Part shown: positions 8,664-18,430 of the stretch, one piece after another
Layout of the letters: each line of letters begins with the position of its first letter
Numbering within the stretch: the stretch's first letter is position 1
Source of the DNA: Epilithonimonas mollis
GTDB taxonomy: Bacteria; Bacteroidota; Bacteroidia; Flavobacteriales; Weeksellaceae
Assembly (NCBI RefSeq): GCF_900142325.1
Contig: NZ_FRAM01000001.1
Coordinates: 682,001 to 746,000, forward strand
Length of the DNA stretch: 64,000 nt
Direction: 5' to 3'
Notes under the pieces: generated by a model
What the model was told of the DNA's origin: nothing
Databases searched by the model: none
What the model saw: only the letters and a program-made list of their open reading frames with translations
Translations under genes and position numbers: made by a program

Positions 8664-10505
8664 TTAATTCTTGATGAATTTCTGAGCGGTTTCAGTTCCT
8701 TTTATCTTTAATAGATAAACCCCTTTCGCCAAACCGGAAACATTAATAACATTGTTATTTGAACCGATATTGGTTTCGGAAACCTTTCGCCCTTCCAGAC
8801 TATAGATCTCGACCGTTTCTGTTTTCTTGAAATCCATGGATACCGTTAGGCTTTCTGTCACAGGATTTGGATAAATAGACATTTGGGGGTTGGAAATATC
8901 TGCCACAGCCATGTTAACGCATTGATAAGAAGGGAGTGTGTAGCCGGAGGTTGTCAGCTCTTCAGTAACGATGTTGACGTCATCACAAGTAAACCCGAAA
9001 GTTCCCAGCATATCGATAGCCGCCTGTCTCACTGCCACTGCAGCGGTCTGCTGTGTTGCAGAGGAGTTGGTCATGGCAAGCCCTTCCAGAAAAATACGGT
9101 CAGTTTTCTCTTTGCCTATTCTGTTATAGATCCTCATCAGGGATGTTGCCCAGATCTGTCCGTTGGCATGTATGGCAGAAGAGCTGTTGATGTTACTTGT
9201 AGGATATTTCGGTGCATAGTTGGTTACACGGCCGTCCCAACATGCATTATGACCATCCCAGCTGAACATCCAGTTATATTGAGGCTCATTAGATGCCCAT
9301 TGGTTCAGGCTTCTGCTGTATGACATGGCCCAGTAGTCTCCCGATCCTTCGCCCAATCCCTGTGCTGAAGAAGATTTGAGACCCGTGATCCAATAATGGA
9401 TCGCATGGCCAAACTCATGTAAAACCACATCAGCATCTTCGGCATCATCCACACAGCCTTCTCCAAAAGCAAGTCTCTGAGAGCTCGGGATGAAGTGGGA
9501 ATTATCATCGCCACTCAGACCATGCGGATCGAAGAGCAGTATACCGTTATTCAGAGTGGATTTACAATTGATTCCCAATGTTTCATTGATATAAGCCATG
9601 CTTCTGTCCAGATGATAAAATGCATTGACAGCCTCAAAACCCTGCTCGTTTCTGTTAAAAAGAAAATCCGGCGATGCCTGTGTAAAGAGCCCCGTGGACG
9701 GTGATTCGAAATCGGCTACCTGCACATATTTGCTTTTCAGGCTGTATAATCCGTTGGCAAAGGTGATATCCGGCAGAGCCACCAGGCTTCTTGCAGCATC
9801 CAGACTGGCATTGGTAGCATCATTGTTGTCCACATAGTTTCCGCCATAGCTGACATGAGCTCTGGATAGCGGATCCGGATCAAAAATATAAGCCGTTCCG
9901 GTCGCTCTTATCTCGGCAGGCTTTTGTTTTGTCTTTTTCTTGGGCTTATCTTTGTGATGATAGTTGGCCACATCCAGAACCCTGATGACTTCTCCTGAAT
10001 GTGCGTCCACCATAATTTCCCAGTCTCCCGGCGTTTCATACGAGTTGATGATAATCCTATGGACCAATTTGGTTTCTCCCTGATCTGTCACAAAAACATA
10101 TAAGTCATTTTCCTGATGGGTAATCTCTCCCTTGATCTCAGCTGCAGCCATCGCTTTCGTAAAGGCGTTTTCCTTGGTATAAGACGGGGTCGTATCTATA
10201 GATTTCAGCTTTTTGGAAACAGGGATTTCTGTCGCATAAGTGATTTCGCCTTTTTTGTTAAAATGGATCGCAATATCACCTTCATAGACCGGCACACCGT
10301 TAACAGTCTGCTGAAATCTCAATGTTTCTCCCGCAAGGCTCTGTCTGGAAGACCGCAGATCAAAATGATCTTTTACATTGGTACCGATTTTATTTGAATT
10401 ACTGGCCATCCAGCTTCTTGCTTTGGATTCCAGTGATGTTTGTGCGTACATCGTAGAGAAGGTAAGCGCAAAACCTGCCACTAAAAAGTTGATTTTTAAA
10501 TTCAT
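8664..10505 (-). CDS. T9SS-exported M36 (fungalysin-like) metallopeptidase
   Basis: Secreted zinc endopeptidase of 613 residues. It starts with a signal peptide (residues 1-21, ending in YAQ), then an FTP/PepSY propeptide (about 50-175, with RFQQTVNGVPVYEGD and the PepSY strand DWEIMVDAHSGEVIRV). The catalytic domain has HEFGHAIH (about residue 362) and the glutamate motif GLGEGSGDYWAM about 24 residues later, as in M36. The C-terminal 80 residues are a T9SS sorting domain (SIYPNPVTES ... GLAKGVYLLKI ... KFIKN). It is a single gene with its own terminator. The propeptide implies it is made inactive and matures after export; that is family knowledge. Confidence 0.94.
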   Translation of the reverse strand: MNLKINFLVAGFALTFSTMYAQTSLESKARSWMASNSNKIGTNVKDHFDLRSSRQSLAGETLRFQQTVNGVPVYEGDIAIHFNKKGEITYATEIPVSKKLKSIDTTPSYTKENAFTKAMAAAEIKGEITHQENDLYVFVTDQGETKLVHRIIINSYETPGDWEIMVDAHSGEVIRVLDVANYHHKDKPKKKTKQKPAEIRATGTAYIFDPDPLSRAHVSYGGNYVDNNDATNASLDAARSLVALPDITFANGLYSLKSKYVQVADFESPSTGLFTQASPDFLFNRNEQGFEAVNAFYHLDRSMAYINETLGINCKSTLNNGILLFDPHGLSGDDNSHFIPSSQRLAFGEGCVDDAEDADVVLHEFGHAIHYWITGLKSSSAQGLGEGSGDYWAMSYSRSLNQWASNEPQYNWMFSWDGHNACWDGRVTNYAPKYPTSNINSSSAIHANGQIWATSLMRIYNRIGKEKTDRIFLEGLAMTNSSATQQTAAVAVRQAAIDMLGTFGFTCDDVNIVTEELTTSGYTLPSYQCVNMAVADISNPQMSIYPNPVTESLTVSMDFKKTETVEIYSLEGRKVSETNIGSNNNVINVSGLAKGVYLLKIKGTETAQKFIKN

Positions 10506-10677
10506 AATTATTAATTAAAATTATTGTGCAAAGTAATGATTTTAGCTTGAAATACAATCATAAAAACAACAAAACAAATAATATAAAATAAAATCAAAAT
10601 TATAAACATTTCAATTTTTTATTGATAATACTTCGAAATTGTGGAAAAATAAAGGAATCCGGCTTATGATTTCTTTT

Positions 10678-10685
10678 TAACTTTG
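10678..10685 (+). promoter_or_regulatory. -7 element of the umuC-like gene
   Basis: TAACTTTG matches TAnnTTTG and lies 39 nt before the ATG at 10725. The in-frame TTG at 10683 lies within it, so the upstream start is unlikely. I see no obvious -33 TTTG and no LexA-like palindrome. Confidence 0.45.
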
Positions 10686-10724
10686 GTGTCTGCTCTTCAT
10701 CACTTTTTTATTAAAACAAACAAC

Positions 10725-12008
10725 ATGTACGCTTTACTCGACTGCAATAACTTTTTCGTTTCCTGCGAAAGAACATTAGATTCTACGCTGGAAAGCAAGC
10801 CTGTGGTTGTACTGTCTAACAATGACGGCTGTGTAGTTTCCAGAAGTAATGAAGCCAAAGCACTTGGAATCCCGATGGGTGCACCTGCTTTCAAATATAA
10901 AGACCTTTTTGCCGAACACGGGGTGAAAGTTTTCTCTGCCAAGTTTGAGCTTTATAACTTTTACAGCCAGAAAGTGATGAAAATCGCAAAAAGCTTTGTT
11001 CCGGATAATGCTTATGAGGTTTACAGCATTGATGAATTATTTCTTGATTTTCATGGCTTCAGGTATTTTGATTTGAATACATATTGCCGGAATATCAGAG
11101 ATAAAATCAAAAATAAACTGAAAGGGCTCCCGGTAAGCATTGGTGTCGCACCAACAAAAACACTCTGTAAAATTGCGAATCATATTGTAAAAAAAGAAAC
11201 CGCAAAATATCCCGATGGTGTTTACATCATGGATACTAAGGAAAAGATTGAAGAAGCACTCAGGAATCTTGATATCGGCGATGTGTGGGGAATCGGCAGA
11301 AAGTTATCTGCAAAGATGAGAGACAACGGTGTTTTCAAAGCCTGGGATCTGTTTCAAAAACCGGAGATGTGGGTGAGAAAGGTAATGGGCATCCATGGCG
11401 TGAGGATGATTAATGAACTGAAAGGTATCCCGCAACTGGAGCTAGGTCTGCCTTCCGATAAAAAATCTATCATGGTGAGCAGAAGCTTTATGAAAATGAT
11501 CACCGATAAAAAAGAACTGGCGGAACGTGTTGAGACCTTTGCCATCTATTGCGCAGAAAAACTGCGGAAGCAAAACTCCTGCTGCAGAGTCATCAGCGTT
11601 TTTGTCCAGACCAACCGTTTCCGAAAGGAACTCGGCGAATACAAGGATGGATTTTCCATCATTCTTCCTAATCCTAGCAGTTCATCAATAGTTCTCGCAA
11701 AATATGCACACTCTATTTTTGAGGCAATATATAAGGAAGGATTCCATTATAAAAAAGCGGGCGTGATGGTTTCGGATTTTGTACCGGATACCGAGAGGCT
11801 TATTAATCTTTTCGAAAAAGATGTTGACGCCAAGCATATTCCCATCATGAAGGCTATTGACAAACTCAATTCGAAATACGGAAAAGACAAGATCCGTCTG
11901 GGCGGAATGTCCGGGCAAAATACTTACGGACGTGCCGCACTCTCACCGGAATATGAAGAATTTCTGAAAAATAATATCCTGCCGGAAGCCAATTACAGAT
12001 TTCATTAA
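10725..12008 (+). CDS. umuC: Y-family DNA polymerase, UmuC-like
   Basis: Translesion polymerase of the Y family, 427 residues, close to E. coli UmuC length. The palm motifs are intact: [16 protein letters not shown] with the first metal-binding Asp at residue 6, and [11 protein letters not shown] with the paired DE near residue 103. The helix-hairpin-helix region is [13 protein letters not shown]. The C-terminal 45 residues ([27 protein letters not shown]) are the DUF4113 tail of UmuC proteins. The partner umuD, normally directly upstream, is absent from this window. The start was set at 10725 because the motif begins with that Met and the -7 box lies upstream. Confidence 0.93.
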   Translation: MYALLDCNNFFVSCERTLDSTLESKPVVVLSNNDGCVVSRSNEAKALGIPMGAPAFKYKDLFAEHGVKVFSAKFELYNFYSQKVMKIAKSFVPDNAYEVYSIDELFLDFHGFRYFDLNTYCRNIRDKIKNKLKGLPVSIGVAPTKTLCKIANHIVKKETAKYPDGVYIMDTKEKIEEALRNLDIGDVWGIGRKLSAKMRDNGVFKAWDLFQKPEMWVRKVMGIHGVRMINELKGIPQLELGLPSDKKSIMVSRSFMKMITDKKELAERVETFAIYCAEKLRKQNSCCRVISVFVQTNRFRKELGEYKDGFSIILPNPSSSSIVLAKYAHSIFEAIYKEGFHYKKAGVMVSDFVPDTERLINLFEKDVDAKHIPIMKAIDKLNSKYGKDKIRLGGMSGQNTYGRAALSPEYEEFLKNNILPEANYRFH

Positions 12009-12013
12009 AAATA

Positions 12014-12039
12014 AAAAACTATCTTGATTGATAGTTTTT
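12014..12039. terminator. Bidirectional terminator between umuC and clpS
   Basis: AAAAACTATC (12014-12023) and its complement (12030-12039) form a 10-bp stem with a 6-nt loop and serve both convergent genes. The clpS stop codon (12038-12040) overlaps its end. Confidence 0.82.
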
Positions 12040-12340
12040 ATTGTATCTCGGAACTCAAACCTTTATCCAGCAATGCTTCGTGCATTGGTTTCAGCTTTTC
12101 CAAAGCACCGGTTTTGACCGTGCATTTTCCTTTATAATGAACGAGAATGGTACATTGTTCGGCTTGTTCCAAAGTATGTCCGCATATCTCTATCAGACAC
12201 ATGATCACAAAATCAAACGTGTTGACATCATCATTATGAAGAACCAGCTTATAAACTTCATCCTCCTGTTCCATGACCAAAACTTCCTCATCATACTGGC
12301 GTTTTGGCTGGTCATAAGATTTATGATTGAAAATTTTCAT
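12038..12340 (-). CDS. clpS: ATP-dependent Clp protease adaptor ClpS
   Basis: Adaptor that delivers N-degron substrates to ClpAP/ClpCP. The 100-residue protein has the ClpS core: YKLVLHNDDVNTFDFV (substrate pocket, D-D-x-N), then HTLEQAEQCTILVHYKGKC with the conserved His-Tyr-Lys-Gly. The start is set at 12340 (MKIFNHKSYD), one nt after the stop of the upstream corC-like gene; earlier in-frame Met codons lie inside that gene. The two genes are therefore tightly coupled. ClpA or ClpC is not in the window. Confidence 0.92.
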   Translation of the reverse strand: MKIFNHKSYDQPKRQYDEEVLVMEQEDEVYKLVLHNDDVNTFDFVIMCLIEICGHTLEQAEQCTILVHYKGKCTVKTGALEKLKPMHEALLDKGLSSEIQ

Positions 12341-12341
12341 T

Positions 12342-13700
12342 TTAACTTTCTGTAATTTCATCCGTGATATCTTCAAGCAAAGGTTTTTCGTAGATCAGTT
12401 CGACCAATTCCACACTCTTGTTCTGCATTTTCAGAATCTTAAAATGATAACCGTCGCATTCGAACTCCTGATTTTCTTCCGGGATATCCTGCAGTTTATT
12501 CAGAATAAAACCCGCAAGGGTGTTGTATCCGCCTTCTTCAGAAACCGGAAGTTCTTTAGGAAGGCTTTCATTGATCTCTTCCAGTGGCTGGGTTGCTTTT
12601 ACCCAATAAGTATTTTCCCCAACCTTATCTACGATTTTGTCCTCCTCGTCTTCCTCATCCTGGATCTCTCCCACGAGTTCTTCCAGAATATCTTCCAGCG
12701 TGATAATTCCTTCTGTCCCGCCAAATTCATCAATGACAATGGCCATATGCTGCTTCTTGAATTGGAAAACCTTCAGCAGATCGGAGATCTTTTTACTTCC
12801 GACAACGAAAAAGGCTTCTCTCATCAGCCCTCTCAGCGCTTCGTGAGTCAGCTCTCCTTTGCTTCTGATATATTCTCTAATAATCTCCTTGGTATAGAAA
12901 ATCCCGATGATGTTGTCAATAGAACCTTCATAAACAGGAATGCGGGAATAACCACTGTCCATGATCTGAGAAATGATCTCTTCCTTATCGTCCTCGATGT
13001 CGATAGAAGAGATATTCTGCCTTGTGATCATAATTTGCTTGGCATTATGATCCGTAAAATCAAATGCGTTTTTGATGATCTCATAATTCTCTTCCTCAAT
13101 CTCACCACTGTCCGCGGATTGTTTTACCAACAGCTGAAGTTCCTCGGTAGAGTGGATATCATGTTCCGAAGCCGGATGGATTTTGATGATTCTTAAAAAT
13201 CCGTTAGACAAGGAATTCATCAGCCAGATAAACGGTCGGAATATATTATAAAACAAATGCAACGGATAAGCGATGAAAAGCGTTGTAGATTCGGATTTCC
13301 TGATGGCGATTGATTTTGGAACCAATTCACCGAATACAATATGCATCACCGTGATCAGCAAAAAGCTACAAACTACAGAAATAGTAGTAACCGTAGCTTC
13401 TGCCAGTTGAATATTGAGTGAGCTGAAAAGTGATTCTATGATATGATGCAGCGCACTTTCCCCTACCCAACCAAGGGCAAGCGAAGCGAGTGTAATCCCC
13501 AGCTGTGTAGCCGAGAGATAGGCATCCAGATTTTTGATGATGTTTTCGGCCTGCTTGGCCATTGTGTTTCCTTCGGCCGCTTTCAGCTGGATCTGGGAAT
13601 AACGTACTTTAACTATTGAGAATTCGGCGGCTACAAAAAAGCCATTCAGAAGAACTAAAAATAATGCAATGAGAAGTTTGATTAAACTATCGGGGTCCAT
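12342..13700 (-). CDS. CorC/HlyC-type membrane protein (DUF21-CBS-CorC)
   Basis: Integral inner-membrane protein of the CNNM/CorC family, often annotated as hemolysin-like and linked to magnesium/cobalt export or resistance. Residues 1-200 form the DUF21 membrane domain (LLNGFFVAAEFSIVKVRYS near the start, GITLASLALGWVGE, VFGELVPKSIAI). A CBS pair follows (about 205-335, with VIDEFGGTEGIITLEDILEE) and then the C-terminal CorC_HlyC domain (about 355-440, GGYNTLAGFILNKL). At 452 residues it is the typical length. It is first in a two-gene operon with clpS. A promoter is visible at 13730-13757. Confidence 0.93.
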   Translation of the reverse strand: MDPDSLIKLLIALFLVLLNGFFVAAEFSIVKVRYSQIQLKAAEGNTMAKQAENIIKNLDAYLSATQLGITLASLALGWVGESALHHIIESLFSSLNIQLAEATVTTISVVCSFLLITVMHIVFGELVPKSIAIRKSESTTLFIAYPLHLFYNIFRPFIWLMNSLSNGFLRIIKIHPASEHDIHSTEELQLLVKQSADSGEIEEENYEIIKNAFDFTDHNAKQIMITRQNISSIDIEDDKEEIISQIMDSGYSRIPVYEGSIDNIIGIFYTKEIIREYIRSKGELTHEALRGLMREAFFVVGSKKISDLLKVFQFKKQHMAIVIDEFGGTEGIITLEDILEELVGEIQDEEDEEDKIVDKVGENTYWVKATQPLEEINESLPKELPVSEEGGYNTLAGFILNKLQDIPEENQEFECDGYHFKILKMQNKSVELVELIYEKPLLEDITDEITES

Positions 13701-13729
13701 TTAATGTTGTTATATATGTACAATCCGCA

Positions 13730-13757
13730 CAAAGATATATATTTTTTTTTACATCAA
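13730..13757 (-). promoter_or_regulatory. Promoter of corC-like/clpS operon
   Basis: On the minus strand, TTG (13757-13755), 17 nt, then TATCTTTG (13737-13730), which fits the Bacteroidetes consensus. It lies 30 nt upstream of the start codon. Confidence 0.55.
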
Positions 13758-13920
13758 TAGAATTCACATCCGGATTGTATCTAATCAAGTTACTGATTGA
13801 TTGAATTTTAGCATTTTCAGGCTGATAATTATAATTAACTAAAAATGATAGACAACTTTAACAACTCTATTTAATTATTCATCAGAAAAAATTAGTAGTT
13901 TTAGATACTGATTAATTTTG

Positions 13921-16737
13921 ATGAAGCGATTTTTTTTGGGTCTGTTCCTATTTTCTTTTTTTTTCTGCGCAAAGGCTCAGCAAGACAGCATTTTACTGAA
14001 AGTACAACTGAATGATGACAGGAAAAGCATCTCAGTAGAACAGACTCTGATTTATCATAATCCGCATCAGAAATCAATTAATCAGATCAAACTCCTGAAC
14101 TGGGTTTCGGCTTATCAGAAAAGAAAGACACCTTTGTTGAAAAGAAAAATTGAAGACCGCAAGAAAGACCTTTACTTTGCCACAGAAAATCAGCTTGGAA
14201 AACTGGAAAGCCTTCAATATGCTTCCGGAAATACCTTTTCCGAAATCCTGAATAAGAATCAGGAGAACATTTTCATTCCGTTATCAAAGCCTTTAGAGCC
14301 GGGAAAAAGCATCACACTTGAGCTGAAATATCAGATCCGGATGCCGGATGCGAGGTTCACAGGGTATGGTATTGATGCCAATCACATTCTTCTGAAATAT
14401 TTTTTCCTCGTACCGGAAACTTATGAAGATGAAATCCAAAGTAATGTTTCTTATCGTGATACAGAAGAGACTGCCAACGCCGGCTCTTTTTGGAAAGTGG
14501 ATTTTCAGATACCGGAAAACTGGAAAGCTTATTCAAATTTGTTCCAAAAATCAGACACAGAATTTGAAGGAATATCCATCAATGATCCGGAGTTTCAGTT
14601 ATCGGGAGAAATCTACCCGGAATTCAATATGCCTGTTGACGGGCAAAATATCAATATCCAGCTTGGCTATCAGGTCACGGAATATCAGCGCCAGATATTA
14701 GGCTCGGTTATGACAAATCATCTCAAATTCATCAAAGCGAAAACAGGAAATCTGCCGGAAAAGCTTTTCATAACCAAAAAATTCCTTAACAAAGAAGAAT
14801 TTATCGGCATTGATGACATCAGGTTCTGGAAATTCAAATACCAGATGTTCACCGATTATGAAAAAACGGATCTGGATTATATCAGCGTGATTTCCAAAAA
14901 GGTGATCGATGAAAGTTTCGTCTCTGACAAGACAAAAGACCATTGGCTGAAAAACGGGCTGAAAGCATATCTGGAGATTCAATATCTGAAAAATTTCTAT
15001 CCGGATCACAGGCTCATCGGCAACCTTCCTGATAATGTCAACATCATGGGAATCAAACCTCTGAAAGTCTTTCACGCCTCGAAACTGAAGCTTGCAGAAC
15101 GCTATGGTCTGGCCTACCACTACATCTATACACAGAATCTGGATCAGAAAATCAACACGCCTTTTTATAAGCTGAGCAACTTCAATACGACGGCTATCAG
15201 CCAGTTTGAGACCGGCAGTTTGCTGAATTATATTTCGGAGTATCAGGGATCGGGTTCTTTTGATAATTTTATTAAAGAGTATCTGTCCTCCAATTATCAG
15301 AACAAAACGACAGGCCGGGATTTCCTGAAAAAGCTGGAAACCTTCACAACAGGCAGGTCTGCTTTTTTCTCCAAAATGATAGATGAAAAGCACCGGATCA
15401 ACTTCAATCTGAAAAATATCAATGAAGCCAAAGAGAATTATATTGTCAATATCAGAAATAAAGATGCTGAAAATGTACCGCTGAAAATAGAAACCGAAAC
15501 CAAAGACGGCCATAGAGCAATCTTTTGGAAGGCCGGAACCGAAAAACCAAAAGACTCTTTGTCTGTTCCAAATGACAACACCGATAAAATCGTCCTGAAT
15601 GACGACTATATCTTCCCGGAAACCAATTACAGGGACAATTATATCTATACAAAAGGGTTGTTCTCCAATGCAAAAAAGATCCGCCTGAAGCTGATAAAGG
15701 ATATCCAGAATCCTGAGTACAATGAGATTTTCCTGACCCCGAGACTTACTTTCAATGCTTATGACAAGATCCTGCTTGGGCTTAATTTTAAGAACCAGGG
15801 GATTTTTGATCAGAAATTTGATTACTCATTTACACCCTATTACAGTACAGGGACTGGCAAACTGACAGGTTCCGGTGCATTAGGCTATTCCATCCTGCCG
15901 CCGAACAGCTTTTTCAGAAGCTGGAATTTCGGGGTATCAGGCTCATATTTTCATTATGACAATGACCTTGCTTATAAGAGATTTGGTGCCTCCACCTCTT
16001 TCAACTTCCAGAAAAACCCTAGAAGTGCCATTGGCAGAAGCCTTTATTTTTCCTACAATTATTATGAACGCGACCTCACGCCCCAGATGATTCTCAACCA
16101 GCAATATTCCAAATACAACCTTTGGAATGTAGGCTATTCCTACTCAGATAATCAGCTGATTCATGAAAAATACATCGGAACCAATTTCCAGTGGATGGAA
16201 GATTTCCAGAAAATTTCTGCAGAAGCCTTCTACCGTTGGGAATATGCAAAAGATAAAAAAATAAGCTTCCGCTGGTTTGCCGGTTATTTCGTGAAGAATG
16301 AAACTAAAAACACACTTTTCAATTATGGGATCTCGCGGGTTTCCAACTACTCTTTTTCTTATGGATTGCTGGGTCAGAGTGCAACTTCAGGGATTCTGTC
16401 GCAACAGTTTATATTGGCGGAAGGCGGTTTCAAATCGTTTTTCAACACATCGGTCAACCAGTTCATCACGAGCGTGAATGTAGATTCCCATGTCTGGAAA
16501 TGGTTCAACGTCTATGCAGATGCAGGTATTTATAAAAATAAACACAGGGCAGAACAGTTCATCTGGGATTCCGGCATCAAGGTCAAAGTTATTCCCGACT
16601 TTCTGGAGGTTTACTTTCCGGTAGCGTCCACACTGGGATTCGAGCCGTCGTTCAAAAACTATGGCTACAGGATCCGCTATACCCTGGTCCTGAATCTTGG
16701 TGCACTGATTAATAACCTGAGAAGAGGTGTATTCTGA
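13921..16737 (+). CDS. M1-like pseudopeptidase with probable outer-membrane barrel
   Basis: A 938-residue exported protein. Residues 1-20 are a signal peptide (ending CAKAQ). The N-terminal part resembles the first beta-domain of M1 aminopeptidases in Bacteroidetes (QLNDDRKSISVEQTLIYHNP, PLEPGKSITLELKYQIRMPD). Around residues 325-350 the sequence DHWLKNGLKAYLEIQYL looks like the M1 stretch that carries the third zinc ligand, but HEXXH is absent before it and the Glu is replaced by Asn. From about residue 600 on, alternating aromatic strands (YSFTPYYSTGTG, SLYFSYNYYERD, YRIRYTLVLNLG) suggest a beta-barrel. It is likely non-catalytic; its role is unknown. The start ATG follows a TTG codon immediately upstream. 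Confidence 0.7.
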   Translation: MKRFFLGLFLFSFFFCAKAQQDSILLKVQLNDDRKSISVEQTLIYHNPHQKSINQIKLLNWVSAYQKRKTPLLKRKIEDRKKDLYFATENQLGKLESLQYASGNTFSEILNKNQENIFIPLSKPLEPGKSITLELKYQIRMPDARFTGYGIDANHILLKYFFLVPETYEDEIQSNVSYRDTEETANAGSFWKVDFQIPENWKAYSNLFQKSDTEFEGISINDPEFQLSGEIYPEFNMPVDGQNINIQLGYQVTEYQRQILGSVMTNHLKFIKAKTGNLPEKLFITKKFLNKEEFIGIDDIRFWKFKYQMFTDYEKTDLDYISVISKKVIDESFVSDKTKDHWLKNGLKAYLEIQYLKNFYPDHRLIGNLPDNVNIMGIKPLKVFHASKLKLAERYGLAYHYIYTQNLDQKINTPFYKLSNFNTTAISQFETGSLLNYISEYQGSGSFDNFIKEYLSSNYQNKTTGRDFLKKLETFTTGRSAFFSKMIDEKHRINFNLKNINEAKENYIVNIRNKDAENVPLKIETETKDGHRAIFWKAGTEKPKDSLSVPNDNTDKIVLNDDYIFPETNYRDNYIYTKGLFSNAKKIRLKLIKDIQNPEYNEIFLTPRLTFNAYDKILLGLNFKNQGIFDQKFDYSFTPYYSTGTGKLTGSGALGYSILPPNSFFRSWNFGVSGSYFHYDNDLAYKRFGASTSFNFQKNPRSAIGRSLYFSYNYYERDLTPQMILNQQYSKYNLWNVGYSYSDNQLIHEKYIGTNFQWMEDFQKISAEAFYRWEYAKDKKISFRWFAGYFVKNETKNTLFNYGISRVSNYSFSYGLLGQSATSGILSQQFILAEGGFKSFFNTSVNQFITSVNVDSHVWKWFNVYADAGIYKNKHRAEQFIWDSGIKVKVIPDFLEVYFPVASTLGFEPSFKNYGYRIRYTLVLNLGALINNLRRGVF

Positions 16738-16745
16738 TAAAAAGA

Positions 16746-16769
16746 AAACCACCGGGGTTTCGGTGGTTT
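16746..16769. terminator. Bidirectional terminator
   Basis: AAACCACCG (16746-16754) pairs with CGGTGGTTT (16761-16769), loop of 6 nt. It lies between two convergent genes and can serve both. Confidence 0.8.
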
Positions 16770-16776
16770 ATAAAAA

Positions 16777-18426
16777 TTATTTTTTGATAAAATGTATTGT
16801 TCTTTCTCCCGAGCTGCCATAGATCTTGAGAATATAATTACCCGGCGGCAGGTTTCTGACATCTACCCGATTGTCCTTATACTTCGAAGAGAAGGCTTTG
16901 TTCAGCAGATTATATATTTCGACCTTAGAAATTTTACCTGTGGTTTCAATATTGATAAAATCTCCCGTCGGATTGGGATATATTCTGTAATCTTTCTCCA
17001 CCACAGCATTGTCAGTGGCGGTTTTAGCGGTTTTATCGTCAGAATCTGCAGATCTTGCGCCCGTTAGCGGCGTATTATCCGCATAGGCATAGAAATGATT
17101 GGTGTCGATCAGCGTATTAGGATTGATTAAAAGATAACCCTTACCCTCCACTTTTATTCCGTTCCAGGTAGAATTATTTGCAGAAGTGATCTCTGCGCCC
17201 TCAATGACAAAATTACTGCCATCTTTCACAATAAACCTGCTTTGCGGTGCCATGATTATTTTACAAGTAGCCTTCAGGCTGGCGTTATTATCAATCTTCA
17301 CATTAGAATATAACCGGAAATTAAGATCCCAGGTTTCATTATTGGTGACATCAATGTTGCTATTCTTAAAAGATTCTTCTGTAAAATATTCTCGCGTACT
17401 TTTAGTGGACGCAGCGAGATAAAGTTTAGAAATTTGAAGATTACTTAGAAAATTACCTGGAGCTGTTCCTTCTGATTTCATAATGTTTGTGAAACAATCT
17501 TCCTCATGGTCGAGATTGAAATTATGACCAGCTTCATGCAAAATACCTTTTCGTAAATTTGTAACGTGCCAGCCTCGAACTGTTTCCCAAGGTGTTGGAT
17601 TAGGAATATTTGGATCTGCAACAACGTTTTTCATCCAAAGATATGTAACATAGACATCTGGAAACATCTGTCTAAGTTTTTGTGAAAAATCTGACTTTGA
17701 CGCATTCTGTGAGGCAGCCCAGCCTTGCACTCCAGACATACTGTAATTGTGATTATTGACCATTTCATTATAAACATTTCCATTATTGGCAAAAATCACA
17801 TTAATACCCTGTGGAATAGTTGGATCATTGTCATAATATGAATAATAATAAACGGATGAACCAGGATTAATTGTTGAACTGAAATTGTAACAAGGCTGCT
17901 TCGGGCAAATCGGCTCGTAACCTGTTTGCAGGTAATCCCAAGCCGGATCAACTTTCCAAATCTTATTGATGACAAATTGAATTTTAGTATTAGTCAGATG
18001 GGTCTGTCCATAGCCTTCACAACCTGATGTTGGCGAACCATCCAGATTAAGTAATGTCTGATTAACCCTACCTATTACCTCATCAATAAATCCAACATGT
18101 TCAGAATTATTTTCCTCAAAATTTCCCGTACCATCAGGCTTAGTAAGAAAAATGAAATTGAGTTTTAAATAAATTATATTGTCGGATGATTTTGGTAAAT
18201 ATAGATTGTAATGATTGTATGTATAATCATTATTACTATAATATTGAGAAGTATTACCACAGGTGGTAGTATTTAATTCCAATTTTTCCGGATCTAATAT
18301 ATTTGACGACTTAATGTCCAGTTTGTCTATTAACTGATTAGCACAAATAAAAGATAACGGATTATCTTGAGCACTGCATAAAGCAAAAACCCAAAAAAAT
18401 GTAAAAGTATACAATAGCTTTTTCAT
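16777..18426 (-). CDS. T9SS-exported metzincin-type zinc protease
   Basis: Secreted metalloprotease of 549 residues. It has a signal peptide (1-19, ending CSAQ), a large catalytic part with HEAGHNFNLDH (HEXXHxxxxxH, starting near residue 297) and a Met-turn-like NIM a few residues later, the metzincin pattern. A short stretch of beta-structure follows (residues 370-450, SRFIVKDGSNFVIEGAEI). The C-terminal 80 residues are a T9SS sorting domain (RIYPNPTGDF ... NLPPGNYILKIYG). It starts 4 nt after the stop of the gene at 18431, so both are in one operon. The exact MEROPS family is not decidable by eye; M43 or M12-like are options. Confidence 0.85.
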   Translation of the reverse strand: MKKLLYTFTFFWVFALCSAQDNPLSFICANQLIDKLDIKSSNILDPEKLELNTTTCGNTSQYYSNNDYTYNHYNLYLPKSSDNIIYLKLNFIFLTKPDGTGNFEENNSEHVGFIDEVIGRVNQTLLNLDGSPTSGCEGYGQTHLTNTKIQFVINKIWKVDPAWDYLQTGYEPICPKQPCYNFSSTINPGSSVYYYSYYDNDPTIPQGINVIFANNGNVYNEMVNNHNYSMSGVQGWAASQNASKSDFSQKLRQMFPDVYVTYLWMKNVVADPNIPNPTPWETVRGWHVTNLRKGILHEAGHNFNLDHEEDCFTNIMKSEGTAPGNFLSNLQISKLYLAASTKSTREYFTEESFKNSNIDVTNNETWDLNFRLYSNVKIDNNASLKATCKIIMAPQSRFIVKDGSNFVIEGAEITSANNSTWNGIKVEGKGYLLINPNTLIDTNHFYAYADNTPLTGARSADSDDKTAKTATDNAVVEKDYRIYPNPTGDFINIETTGKISKVEIYNLLNKAFSSKYKDNRVDVRNLPPGNYILKIYGSSGERTIHFIKK

Positions 18427-18430
18427 ACTT

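Noticed and set aside
12327-13196. 289-codon plus-strand frame opposite the corC-like gene
   Set aside because: Antisense to a clear CorC/HlyC protein. Composition (Phe-rich) is that of a reverse-strand shadow.
13913-13921. TAATTTTG directly before the ATG of the M1-like gene as a promoter
   Set aside because: A transcription start from it would fall inside the signal peptide codons, and the Met at 13921 is the only good start. It is probably a chance match.
14698-15513. 271-codon minus-strand frame opposite the M1-like gene
   Set aside because: The plus-strand protein has a signal peptide and coherent domains. The antisense frame has none.
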